From assembly GCF_034190915.1 (NCBI RefSeq), contig NW_026947484.1, positions 136,870,982-136,934,981 on the forward strand: DNA of 64,000 bases, written 5' to 3'. A model generated the notes under the pieces. The model ran no database searches. It was not told where the DNA came from and saw only the letters and a list, made by a program, of their open reading frames with translations. This DNA comes from Cavia porcellus (Eukaryota; Chordata; Mammalia; Rodentia; Caviidae). The position numbers and the translations under genes are program-made. Within the stretch, counting starts at the first letter, position 1; every line of letters begins with the position of its first letter. Of this stretch, positions 1-11,174 are shown piece after piece.

Positions 1-1400
1 TTAAAATCTATTTTCTAAGTCTGATTTCAGACATTTCAACACTCTATTGATCTTTTCATTAACAATTCTTTCAAATCTCTGCTATTTTGTAGATATTCCG
101 TTCCTGTCTGGGAAACGCTATTGCACCCAATTTATGATGGTACAGCCTCATTAGTTTCTTATTAGTCTAAATTCTTTATTATTTTCTGAATGTACATAAT
201 CTACTTCCTTTTTTTCTTCAAGTTCTTAACTGTTACATGGGGAAATGTTCAAGACACTAAAGACCAGAGAGCCCAAGTAGAAATGCAGGGTCTAATCTCA
301 ATGGATATTTTGGAGAACATTACGAAAAGGAAATGAAGGTTACTAGGATCCAACATGAGTTCATTTCCTAAGAATAATCCTATTCCCTCCACTGGTATGA
401 TTGGTAAAACAAATCAGGGGCACAAAGTTTCCTGATAGTTTAAACAAAAAGTTCAAACTATTGGTCCCAGACAGGTAAGGAACAGATATGAATTTATTTC
501 ACTATATCTATCCAAGATGTTGTTACTTGCACTGGTTTTAATTTGAGCTCCTGGCCCATGGCTTTAAGAGGCCAGCAGCAGCAGATGAGAAAGGGAATGG
601 CAAAAGACACAAAGGAAAGGAGCTTTACAAGAGCCAGGTCTAAGGAGTGAACCTTGTATCTACAAAGTAACTAAGAAGCATTTTTCTCTGAGGTTGGTGG
701 ACAGGCCTTGAAAACCATCTCCAAAGAAAAATGGCTAAAACATTTTATTTCTAGGGACAGTCTCATTATCTTTTAGCCATGCTTCATTTGCAAATGTAAG
801 CTTTTCTGGGAAAAGGGAAAAGGTCAAATCTTGGTTTGACTTACAGCTCTGAGATGGAGCGCTTGTTTTGTGACTGCAGAATGTGAGGGGCTGCCCTCAA
901 GTCAGCCTGAAAACATAAAAGGTTCAAAAAACCCTTCTGTGCTGCAGAAGAAAGAATCTGAGGGGAAAATAATCAAAGGCAGAAAACTCAGAAGGCCTGA
1001 CTTATATATACAAATTTCTGCTTTAGACAGAAAAACCAACAACTAACCTCCAAGCCTGGATGTACTAAAGAATATAGAGGACAAGAAGTCAATAAAACAA
1101 ATTACTAGATTTAAATTCTTAAAAAGTGCTTCCAGGTTGTTATGACCTGTACCTAGATCCCCACCCCACTCCCAGATCCTCATTCACTCATCAGTAAAGC
1201 TTTTTGTGTGTGATATTGGGACTAAGGGTGTGTGTGTGATACTAAATTGATCTACCATGGGGTTTGAATGGCATCTGACTCTTCCAGTTTCCAACCTGCC
1301 TGCCCACAGAAACACTACTCTCAGTAGGGAATTCATCGCCAGCACAGGATGTTGTAAAGGCGATAAGGTAAGACAACGAATTTTATAGGCCCTGGGACAT
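1..1400. other. Intergenic, no gene recognised
   Basis: AT-rich sequence without a recognisable gene or an intact repeat. Possibly part of the LTR described next begins before 1400. Confidence 0.6.
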
Positions 1401-1409
1401 CCTGAGACA

Positions 1410-1681
1410 CCTGAAAATTTACACTGGGCTGTCAAGGACTCTGCCCACTGAGGTGTAAGTCTGCCAGAGAACTCTGACCACAGATGTTTATTAAAATCTT
1501 CCTGCTTAATGTCCTCTACCTTCTCTCCATCCTATAAAAGGGAACACTTCCCTTTGCTCCCTGAAGATGGTCTTATTGCTGTCTGCCTGTCTGCACCCTG
1601 GCCCAATAAACTGCACACCATGTTACCTTTACAGAAGCCTGGTGGTCCCTGCTGGTCCCATCCCCAACCCTGTGTGTTACA
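1410..1681 (+). mobile_element. Retroviral-type LTR fragment
   Basis: Shows an LTR-like order of signals: a TATA box (CTATAAAAGG near 1533), then AATAAA in CCCAATAAACTGC near 1604, then a pyrimidine-rich U5-like end closing in TTACA at 1681. The 5' end is uncertain. No gag, pol or env reading frame lies next to it, so it looks like a solitary, degraded LTR. Family not assigned. Confidence 0.6.
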
Positions 1682-1744
1682 CCACTGACAGGAATGAGCG
1701 TAACTCTGGGCATGACTGACTGGATTTTCTGAAGACAAAACTCC

Positions 1745-1975
1745 CACCTGGGTAAGGTGGCTTGTCACCTGGCTTGCTGCCTGCTTGCTTGCTGCTTTCT
1801 GCCTCCCACGCCATGCACTATTTCTCTTCCGCTGTGCCCCTCTTCCCTGCCACCCTGCCAGCCAGCTGCACGCTGCAACCTCTACAAACTGTGAGCTAAA
1901 ATAAACCTGTCCTCCTTTAACTTTAGATGTCAGGTATTTTGTCTTAGTAATGAGAAAAGTAACTAAGACATATGT
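1745..1975 (+). mobile_element. MaLR-type LTR 3' end (MT/ORR1-like)
   Basis: Carries the characteristic MaLR 3' end: TGTGAGCTAAAATAAACC, then GTCAGGTATTTTGTC and AGTAACTAAGACA. This resembles rodent MT/ORR1 LTRs. Only the 3' part is clear. Confidence 0.55.
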
Positions 1976-2449
1976 CTTTTAAAATTTCTGAAAGATATTT
2001 GTCAAAATTAAATAAAAAACAACAACAAATGCAATAAGTGAGATTGATTACATCCTACCTTTTAGAAAAAAGACATTCTTGTGATGACTAGAGAAATGAG
2101 AAAAGACTAGAAATTAGACTATTATAAAGTCTATGTAATGGACATTATAATGTCATTGGGATTATGCAAAATCATATAGCAGTGAAGTGTCTAAAGAGTA
2201 TAAATGTAGCAAATGCTATTAAGAAATAAAAATATAAATAAACCCATTCTGATGTCTATGGCCCATAAAAACCTGCCCCCATTAAATTTATGATATTGAA
2301 TGAAACCTTACATGATTGGTAACTGTGAAGTTCTGTGTAAGTTCACATGTGCAGCAAAATTCCATCAGACAATACATACAGGGCATGCACAAGAGATCAG
2401 TTATGGTCATACCAATCTTCAAAACATTTCTTGTCAAATCTTGGACTAG

Positions 2450-2670
2450 GAATGCAATACAGTAGTTGAGGGTATAGATTTTGATTCCTGTAAACCTGGG
2501 CTAAAGCTACACCATCACTTACTTGCTATGTGAAATTGGATAAATACTTAATCAGCCTAACCTTTGTTCTCTTTAATAACTCTAACTAACAAAACTGGTG
2601 CAACAATCAAATGAAAACAAAACTCTAAAATAGTAAGCTTGTGCTTAATTCATGGCAGTTATTTTTATTT
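2450..2670 (+). mobile_element. MIR SINE
   Basis: Sense MIR: a stretch like GTTGAGGGTATAGATTTTGA, then CTGGGCTAAAGCTACACC, ACTTACTTGCTATGTGA and the CTTAATCAGCCTAACC core are in the expected order. Confidence 0.65.
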
Positions 2671-2700
2671 ACACTGCATCATAACATCGGGTCTAAGGGT

Positions 2701-2782
2701 TAGGACTGAGCTCAGTGGTGCAGCACGTGGCTGGCAAGCCAGAGGTCCTGAGTTGATTCCTGGTTACTGCACCCCAAAAGAA
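2701..2782 (+). mobile_element. ID SINE, diverged
   Basis: tRNA-like A box (GAGCTCAGTGGTG) and B box (GAGTTGATTCC) in sense; no A-tail beyond a short CCCAAAAG. Confidence 0.65.
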
Positions 2783-3116
2783 AAACACTGGGTCTAAGTG
2801 TCCAATAGAAACACAAGATGCTATTTCAACTTTGACTACCTTTTCTCAATAAAAGGCTATTTGAATCTTGATTTCAGTGATGCATTCAAGAAAATCTCAT
2901 ATAATAATGTGAAAATATGAGATAATTTCAAATGGAGAAATACTTAAATTTTTATCAACTAATGTTCAGATTTAGCAATCTGTACTACTAAAGAAAAAGT
3001 TAGAACAAATCACAGGAAAAAACATTTAAAAGTAGCATGCTTCTTGCATACAAAAGACTTGAGATAACTGATAAGAGAGCAACCACAGGCAAATTAGGCT
3101 CTGGCAAAGAGCCAAA

Positions 3117-3170
3117 AGTGATGACGATGATGATGATGATAATGATAGTGCTAATACTACTACTACTAAT
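3117..3170. repeat. Trinucleotide microsatellite (ATG/CTA)n
   Basis: Interrupted runs of GATGATGAT followed by ACTACTACTAAT. Simple repeat in intergenic DNA. Confidence 0.85.
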
Positions 3171-3376
3171 AAAATCATTCTATTTTTGAGCTCTTGCTGC
3201 TTGCCTGGCACTGCCTATGTCCTGTGACATGTCACTCCACTTGTACAAGTCAACATCAAATTCTGCAGTTACAGGCAGCTGAGTTACAAACATAGGCAGT
3301 CAGACAGGGCTAGGACCTCAAAGGACCAGTGCAGAAGCCCAGATACCTTGCAACTGTGGGGGAAACAGGCACCTTC

Positions 3377-3843
3377 TGCTGTGGGCCAGGCCTCAAGACA
3401 AAAGATCAAAAAATGCATCCACATCCTAAGGACTGATATTCTAAATAGTTCCCTATCACCCTGAGGAAACCAGGAGTCACCATCCCAACCCCCGAGGGAA
3501 GAGTCACTGTTGTGTAATAATGCCCACTTTCGATGTGACTTACTTCCTCCTGTATCCCCAATTTAATCAATTTTACCTCAACCGTTTATCTTATTGTTTA
3601 ACCACAGATCTGTCCCACCTGACGCCCATCTGCTTTGTGAGTCTTCCCCGCGTTAAATTCATCTCACCCCATGATTTTACTCTGTAAAAATCCCTAGGAA
3701 AGCCAGAGTCCTTGGCAACCCACTCGGGACCCCTTCTGTTTGTCTCTCAGACAGAAGCTTTCTTTCTCTTAATAAATACATCCTGTCTTTAACCTCTGTT
3801 GTTCCTAAAATTCATTCTTTGATTTTAGGAGCATGAACTCACA
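3377..3843 (+). mobile_element. Solitary ERV LTR, about 470 bp
   Basis: U3-R-U5-like arrangement: the sequence runs from TGCTGTGGGCC to ACTCACA and includes an AATAAA at 3772-3777 followed by a short R/U5 with the GTTGTTCCT block. TG and CA ends are plausible, but I could not find a convincing target-site duplication, and there is no internal retroviral sequence nearby. Best read as an old solitary LTR of an endogenous retrovirus (class I or II not decided). Confidence 0.6.
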
Positions 3844-3859
3844 CCTGACCTAGCAGGTT

Positions 3860-4345
3860 GGGAGTTTCTTGCCCTGTATCACTGCCAGCTCTCCCTTCAG
3901 AACACCATGCAGGCATCTCTGCCTCTTCCCTCCTGGTCCACCAGCCCCACCTGCAGACATTTCTTATCTGTGCCACTCCTGCAACCTCCTTACTGTTCTC
4001 CCTGCATCTGCCCTTCTGCCCTACAGACCCGGACCCCAAAATAACTCTACATTTCATTCTAAGAAGCCCTCCAAACCTTCCCATTTCACTGAGAGTAAAA
4101 GCATCTAAGTATTTAAAGGCCCACAAAATCTTATCTATGGGTTGGTCCTAACTACTTCTACAAGTTTATTTTCTATCACTTTATCCCGCAATAGCTTCCT
4201 TGAAATGTCCAAAGCCTCTCAGGGTCTTCCCCCAAGTACCCTCTGCTTGCAATTCTACTCCCCTAGACAGCCTCATGGCCTGGACTCAAACTTCGATAAG
4301 CTGATGTGCACCTGTTATCCTGTCAAAGAGTCTTTCCCTGGCCAC
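3860..4345 (+). mobile_element. L2 LINE fragment
   Basis: Matches the L2 3' region in sense, including the block corresponding to CCCATTTCACTGAGAGTAAA and the downstream pyrimidine-rich Pro/Leu-type stretch. Diverged and truncated, directly following the LTR. Confidence 0.6.
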
Positions 4346-4364
4346 ACTACATAACTAATGAACT

Positions 4365-4690
4365 TTGTACCACATGGAGTACTATGCAACTGTAAAAAAA
4401 ATGGGGTGATCTCTATGAACTGATTTTTCACATACATGGTTAAATGACAAAAGCAATATTCAAAAAAGTACATAGAGTGTTACCTTATTTAAGAAGGGGA
4501 GTTAGAAATAAATATATGTATCTGTTTATAACTACAAAAAGAAATAGGACAAATAAACTAGTATTACCTGTTTTGGGGGAAGAGGGAAGATAGGAATACA
4601 ATTTCTTGGGCACAGCTCTGATTTTGAGCATTCTCCAAGCATGTGTTTGATTTGATTTTAACCATGTTAATATTTTACACACTAAAATTT
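4365..4690 (+). mobile_element. Old L1M 3' end remnant
   Basis: Shows the L1 3' region order: TGGAGTACTATGCAACTGTAAAAAAAATG, then GATCTCTATGAACTGAT, then the AAAGCAA block and a GGGGGAAGAGGGAA box. Highly diverged. Confidence 0.6.
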
Positions 4691-6785
4691 AGAATGTATA
4701 AAACTCTTAAATTGAGTAGAACCAAAAAAGCAAACTACTACAGTTATACATCAAATTGATAACATGGACAATATCAAAAGGAAAATGTCCAAGTATCTTT
4801 TAGTATCCTATACAATATTGTCGGATTATACTGAAGAATAAAAGGAAATGCAGAGAAATCTTTAATTGTATTTAGTGCCTTTGCATTTGGCAGTGGTATT
4901 AGAATAATAATCATGAAATTGGTTTTTGTTTAAGACAGATTAAAGATATATTGATACTACTAAGAATAGAGTTTGCCTTTGGGAAAAGGGAAATACAAAT
5001 ACGGAATAGAGAGGCAGAAGAACTGAGTTGTTGGATTAGTCACAGAGTCAGGATAAACTCGTGACTTGGAGAAATTTCTGTTTCTTAGCTCTGAAAACTA
5101 ACACGGCTGAAGAAAATGAGCCTAGTCACCTTGAGTGCGTGTCACACCCCGATCTGACATCTACACATGGTCACCCACTAAAAGGAACCAGGGCCTTAAA
5201 AGGTTTGCACACTAAGATGGAGAATGGCAGCAAGCTGTCACCTAGCCTGGGCAGCCTGACCTTGACCCTGTCTCAAAATAAAAAGAAAATTAAAAAGGGC
5301 TGGAGATGTAGGCCAGTGCAAACACCCTAGGTACAGTTGTCGATATCACCATCAAAAAAAAAGGTATCTGTACAAATGCAAAGTCTGCTGCACTCCACCC
5401 CAAACAAACAGACCAAGTAAACATGTCAAATTATGAAGCCAGTTGACCACACTTACCTTCTGAGGTGATCAGCTTGAGAAAGATGCAACATTCCTCCCAG
5501 AGTGATAGCCAGAGTCTAATTATGAGGAAGTGATTAGACACCACAAGTCAAGGGTCATTCTGTGCAATAGCTGGCCCAGGCTCTTCAAGAATGGTGATAA
5601 CGTAATAAAGTGCCAAAAAAAAGCAAGCAAGCAAGCAAACAAGAAAGGAGAGGAGGGGAAGAGATATCAGGGGAGGGAGGAAAGGGAAGGAAAGGGTCAA
5701 ACTGCCAGTTTTAGATGTTAAAAAAGCCTTAAAGAGTCATGACTACCTAACACAGTGTGTGATCCAGGCAGGAGTGCTTCTGCACCCTTATCAGGAAAGA
5801 GTTTGTCCCAGTGCCTACCATCAATCTTCCATTTCCATGGCTTCCACCTCTGTGGATTCAACCTGCCCTGAATTGAAAATATTTGGGGAGAAGGGGATCT
5901 GCATCTGTACTGAACAAGTAGAAAGACTTTTGTATTTCTTGTCATGATTCCTTAAACAATACAATGTAACAAGTATTTACATAGAATTTGCATTATGTTA
6001 AATAGTATAAGTAATTTAGCGATGATTTAAATGAGACGCTGTGTGAAGGTTGTACGCCAACACGACACCATTTTTTGTAAGGGACTTGAGCATCTGCAGA
6101 TATTGGTGTCCACGGGGAGGGTCTGGAGCCAATCTCTCCTGGATTCTAAGAAACAACTGCTATTCCTGACTTGTGTCGATGATTCTGTGGCTTGTGGGAG
6201 GGTGTGCTTGCTCTATGATTCACATGTTGAATTATTTGGGGTAGAGAAGTCATGAGATCTGCAACTTCTAGATGATTTAGTAGGGAAAAATGCGCATTCC
6301 TGTTTCTGTTTTCTTAGTCTCCTCTTCATTGCTGTATGTCCACACACCACTGTCCTTCAGGTTCAAGTACATTTTCTTCTTGACGTCATTGCTTCACAAG
6401 ACACTTGATTTCACAAAAGATGTTCCCTTTTCCCCTCGGCACACCCAAATCCTTCTTGTGTAGCCATTTCAGAGCACCTTTCTGTGTCTTCCCTCTGGGC
6501 TGTCTCCTGAGGGTGCATGCACCCCACTAGCACAGGGTACACACTTAACAAATGAATGGAGACAGACAGGTCTGATAGTCATGAACAAAGCAGTCCATAC
6601 TTGGAAACCTCAAGGAAAAGAGAGTAGCTGGGGTTTACTGCTGTACTCCAGGGGTTTGACTGGAGGGGGAAATGGAGACGTCACCTATTCTGTGGGGAGT
6701 TGGGATGATTTAAGTGGAGACACAGTGTTAAAGAATGAACACAATTCTAGATGCCAGTGCTGTGATGTTTGAAAGGGAGGGGAAG
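4691..6785. other. Intergenic, mostly unassigned
   Basis: Apart from the B1-ID fragment and a small (AAGC)n run at about 5622-5641, I recognise nothing here. No exon-like frame with family similarity. Confidence 0.55.
5235..5362 (+). mobile_element. B1-ID composite SINE fragment
   Basis: The right end of a B1 (CCTAGCCTGGGCAGCCTGAC ... ACCCTGTCTCAAAATAAAA) is followed at 5297 by an ID-like start (GGGCTGGAGATGTAG) and ends in an A-run. This is the arrangement of dimeric B1-ID SINEs. Confidence 0.55.
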
Positions 6786-6895
6786 GGTTGGGGATATAGA
6801 CCAGCAGCAAAACACCTACCTGTCAAGCACAAAGTTGTTAAGTTTGATTTTCAGTACCAAAAAGTAAAAAATAAAAATAAAAAAATAAAGCAGGG
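6786..6895 (+). mobile_element. ID SINE
   Basis: Starts GTTGGGGATATAGACC, has a diverged B box (AGTTTGATTTTC) and an A-rich tail of AAATA-type repeats. Confidence 0.65.
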
Positions 6896-7810
6896 GAGAG
6901 AACAGTATACTGTCACGCCACATAGGCCATGGCTCCTCAGACTCTTTGGTGCCTCTCCTTTCACCCTTTCCTGCTGTACTGCTGCTCTGAAAAGCTGCGA
7001 CTAACTGCCAACGGAAGGGAAGGGGAGCAGGAGGAGTGAGCAGAGTCTGGATGAATTTATGGGCAGCGGAAGTGGCTCAAAGATCTGCTTAAACTGTTGG
7101 CAAAAGTACCTTGGGAGGTAGGGAAAGTCATGCCCCTCTGGAGGAACACTGAGAGAGCTGGCTGAAGGTTAGGGTGGGGTGATGATCTGAGAAGGGTCTG
7201 TAGAAAGAAGAAACCCCTGAGCAGCACGGGAGCCCAGTCCTTTTCTTCCCTAACAGGACCTGCCTCTGGACCCAGAGCTGACTGCAGTACTTGAAAGCCA
7301 ATACTTTGGAGAGGAGAGTTGAGGAGGGAAATCAGTCTTCAACAGTTAGCCCTAAGATGGAGGGATTATCCTTCTTCAAGCTCTATCTTAGGGAGCTCAC
7401 AGGTGTAAGGGGCTTTTATAGGTAGGGAATGTGGGAATAGAGAGGCAATGGTAGGAAAAACACGTATCATCCAGGGACGTGTCTGAATTTTTCCTCTTCT
7501 GTGGGACTGTCACTATGTACCTGGACTCTCTGGAACTAGTTCCTGCAGTTCTTTTCGACACTTTACTCTTCTGCAAGCCAAATCCCACAGCAATTTACCT
7601 GTTTTGTGTTATCTGATGTTCTGAACTAAATAATAAGCATTATTGTATCACGTCATCTGATGCAAACTGAAGGTCACCAGATATTCTGAGTTTTGTAACT
7701 CTGAAGATAGTTTAGCAGTTAACATCCTAATCATTCAGATAAAGCAACTTTTAAAAATCTGGAATGCTAGGCAAAGGGAAGGCAAATAGCCCTGCAAGGC
7801 TGTGGCCACT

Positions 7811-7832
7811 GTTTCATACCGGTTTCATACCG
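7811..7832. repeat. 11-bp exact tandem duplication
   Basis: GTTTCATACCG occurs twice in direct succession. Confidence 0.9.
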
Positions 7833-7839
7833 ACGCAGG

Positions 7840-8700
7840 AAGGTGCCTCGTGATGAAATACTTTGCTATCTGACTTTCTCCCAACTCAAACCCGCAGCAG
7901 CCTGGCTGGAGCTCTGGAGCCTTGGAGCTGAAGATAGCATGGCTCTGCCCCTGGGGTCCCGGTAAGCCTCCACTCACCTCACCCAACAACAGAACCTGAG
8001 GACCTATTGCCCCAAGACCCTGGCACGCAGCCTCCCAGCCTCCAGTCTCCGAATCTCTGGCCTGGGTGCCTGTGAGGCCCTGCAGCCCCGCCCCACTCAA
8101 CAGCATCCATCCCTTTTCCCAGGGCGTGGTCCAGTCCACTTGCCCAGTGGCTTGCTGTTCATTTCTCCTGCAGCTCCAGTGCTTCTGCTTGGTCTTGGTG
8201 TCCTGATGAAGACAACTCTGAGTTGGAGGGTCAGGGTGAGAGCTGCTCCCCAAAAGCTGCACCCCACTGGGTTAGCACCTCAGGTGAAGGTAGGAGTGGG
8301 CCGAAGCGCTTCATTCCACCTGTGTTTTCTAGTAGCAGCAGACTGGACATATTGGCACTGGCCTTTCCTGTCAATTATTCAGTTGGGTACCCTGGAGAAG
8401 ACAACCTCTCTGAACCATGCTTTCCTCCAGTATTGAAAGGTGGGAAACAGTTAAGATGAGCATTAGGAGGTGTAGTGGTGTGGGGTTACAAGTGCCCCCC
8501 TCCTCACAGCCCTTGCCCTCATTTTATGTATTAAGTACACGGTGTTCGTCCTGGCAGAACCCTCCCTCTCCTACATGCCCTGAGCCCAGCTGCTGGGATC
8601 TCCAGCCTTAATCTCTCTCTCTTCTGTTTCCTTTCTATCCCTCTCTTCCTCCATTACCTATGCGTTAGGTCCATTATCTCACTTATAATTTGCCCCCTCT
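7840..8700. other. GC-richer unassigned intergenic stretch
   Basis: More GC-rich than its surroundings and without a recognised repeat. It contains ATGGCTCTGCCCCTGGGGTC followed by CCGGTAAGCC, which looks superficially like a start codon and splice donor, and a 145-codon frame on the minus strand (7825-8262). Neither shows family similarity. Confidence 0.4.
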
Positions 8701-9309
8701 CTTTGCATTTATCTACCCCAAGCCTGGCTTGTTCTCCCTCAAATCCAATAGCCCTAGGACCAAATTACTCCTGCACAGAGGACACAGAGTTGAGGCAGAG
8801 CTGCTCCTGCCCAGACCAGGCAGTTAAGAGAACTCTAAACTTATGTGAGCAGGACTCTGCCACCCAAATAAACACCAAAGTGTGTTGCAAGCTGTGAAGT
8901 GAAGGAGTAATGTGCTTATTTATTTCCAGCTTTATCATGCTCAAGTGGAGAACCCAGTACTCAGAATGCTTAAATGTACTGCAAGAATTCACGAACTATT
9001 CCTCAAATTGCTGTAAAATCCTGAAATGTGCCCCTATTAGCACTGAAGCTAATGTCTTGTCCCAGGAAGCCTGCTACCTGAAGACATTCCTTGTTATCCA
9101 GGTGTTGAGACTCAAGGCAGGTGCAGTGTGTTAGCATAAAAAGTGAGGAAGTCGCTTGCCCTCTGCTCTGGACTGGTAGGAGCTTGGGCACCTGCAAAGG
9201 AGGTAGAACCAGTCTGACCTCCAGGCACTGGGGAACCATTAGGAGGTTCTGTGTTGGGACGCAGTAGGACAGCAAGGATCTGTGGAGCACTCCTCAGACA
9301 CCACACCCT

Positions 9310-9455
9310 GACTTAGGTGCCGCACCTAGATTACTCTTAACTCATGTTCCTGTTTGCACAGATGCAGAAACAGCAGCTTGGAGAAGGTAAATGACCTCAG
9401 GTCACACAGTTAAGGGGCAGAACAAGAGTCCGACCTAGGCCAAGTGCAAAGCTTT
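9310..9455 (-). mobile_element. MIR SINE, antisense
   Basis: Complement of the MIR core: CACAGATGCAGAAACAGCAG, GGTCACACAGTTAAGGGGCAG and the following CCGACCTAGGCCAAGT block. Confidence 0.65.
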
Positions 9456-11174
9456 CGCTCTTGCTCTTTGACATAGGCTCAGGCTGTAGTAAAGGGATAT
9501 ACACTGACACTTTGCTGAATGTGAACTGACCAGCAAAAGCTATCAACACTCAAAGCAGAGAAGAGATGATAATTAGCCAGTTACTTGGATAGGGGAAGTG
9601 CCCCCAGGGTCCTGGTCTCCAGATATGAGGTAAGCAATGATTCATTAGACCTGTGGTCAGGCTCCCCTCTGACCCAAGAGCCAGTTCTTGCATTGAGAGA
9701 AATACCCTGCTTCCATCAAGCACTTTTAGAAGCACTCATATGCCTGGTCTCGCTGACTTTATGAATGAAAAGTGGCCCAGAGAGACTGCCCCTATAATGT
9801 GTTTGGCAGACAGCCAAAATGGCTCCCTGCACACACTAAGAAGCTGTCCCTGAAAGGATTGCTAGATGTATTTTCCATTCCGTGATTGGTGTTGTGAGGC
9901 CACTTTTATCTTCTTGTCACTCCAGATAATCATGAAAAAGAAGGTAAGGAAGGACAGCCCATCAGCCTGGGACCACTCTTCCTGCCTGCTGTTCTCTGGT
10001 AATTGGCTCAAGGTTCTTCCAAATCCTTGGAACTATTCCTGTGAAGAATAGGGACTCCAGGACACAGTATATCAGGACACTGCCTCTCATCCTGCAAAAC
10101 ATGCAAGCTATTGTTTCCACCACGCACCTCATGCTCAGGCACGCATCCATTTAATTTATATGAACACCGGGTAGACTTCCACAAAGGGCATATAGGGGCA
10201 ATCTTATTTCATCGAGCTTTATCTCCTTTCTAAAAATTTAGTTCCTGGCAGAAAAAGACCATTTGGAAGAAAAGAAATTAGGCAAAAATAATACCTAAGA
10301 TTTAACATGAACCATCATGGGCACCCAAGAGACAAACAGTCATATTTTACACTCTCAGCCACGCCAGCAACTGCAAGAAGTTGATAAGGATGCAACAAAT
10401 AGGGTGAGGAGCAGAGGAAAGCACATGTTCAACGCTCCTGGACTTAAGGAAAGGGAAACACTGCTCTGCCTTTCACCTTCGGCCTGGTTCCTCTGAGTGT
10501 TTCATCAACTTTAAAGAATCACAGGTGGATTCTAACCCCATGCCACACAGTGCCCTTAATTATTCTTACACTCTTCTTAATTCTGTAAGTGTGGTGAGCG
10601 CCTTTGACTTGAGTGGGGAAGAAGAATGGGGGTGCCATTCAGTCTCCCTGAATGACAGTGTGGAAGAAGTCTGCTGACCAGTCCAGGTCACAGTGTTACT
10701 GCACGGCTCCAGATGGATGGTAGAGCCCTGGTAGCCTGGAAGGGTGTCCCAGTTCCTGCCTCCCTGGTCAATCCTCCCTGCATCCTTCCCGCCATAAGGA
10801 AAGCAAAAAAAGCCCTCAAGATTGTAAATTCTCTGTTCTGAACCGGCCCTGCTGGCTCCAGATGTGCTGTGTGTTCACAGATCTAGGGTAGCAGAGCCTT
10901 ACCCTCACAGCAGAGGTGCACACTTTTTTAAGATACATTTCAGCAGATGGCAGTAAAGTGTCTTGATGAAATGGGGTTTGGTTTGGCCTTAAACAGTGGT
11001 ACAAAGGTATGCTTTAGGCAGGGGGTGGGGCATGACATAAAGGCTGCAATTTGTGGACCTTGAGCCTAGCAGGCCAACACCAAGAGCAGACCTGCTGCCT
11101 CCACAGCACAGTTCCACAGGGCAAGGGCTGCTTAAGTGAGGGCGAGGAGAATGCAAACTTCAGAAAATGCAAAC
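9456..11174. other. Downstream flank of IGSF3, unassigned
   Basis: No recognised repeat or exon; may be transcribed if the distal poly(A) pair at 10150 is used. Confidence 0.5.
10150..10162 (-). terminator. Alternative poly(A) signal pair (TATAAA / ATTAAA)
   Basis: Plus-strand TTTAATTTATA reads as overlapping TATAAA and ATTAAA on the IGSF3 strand. ATTAAA is the commonest variant signal. Use of this site would make a 3' UTR of about 3.8 kb. There is nothing to choose it over 11194 except hexamer strength. Confidence 0.25.

Noticed and set aside
7825..8262. 145-codon minus-strand open frame in intergenic DNA
   Set aside because: No domain, no homologue recognised; GC-rich sequence readily gives such frames.
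1..9300. Search for CD58 exons downstream of IGSF3, as expected from human gene order
   Set aside because: No LFA-3-like signal peptide or Ig exon seen; the gene may lie further away or be absent.
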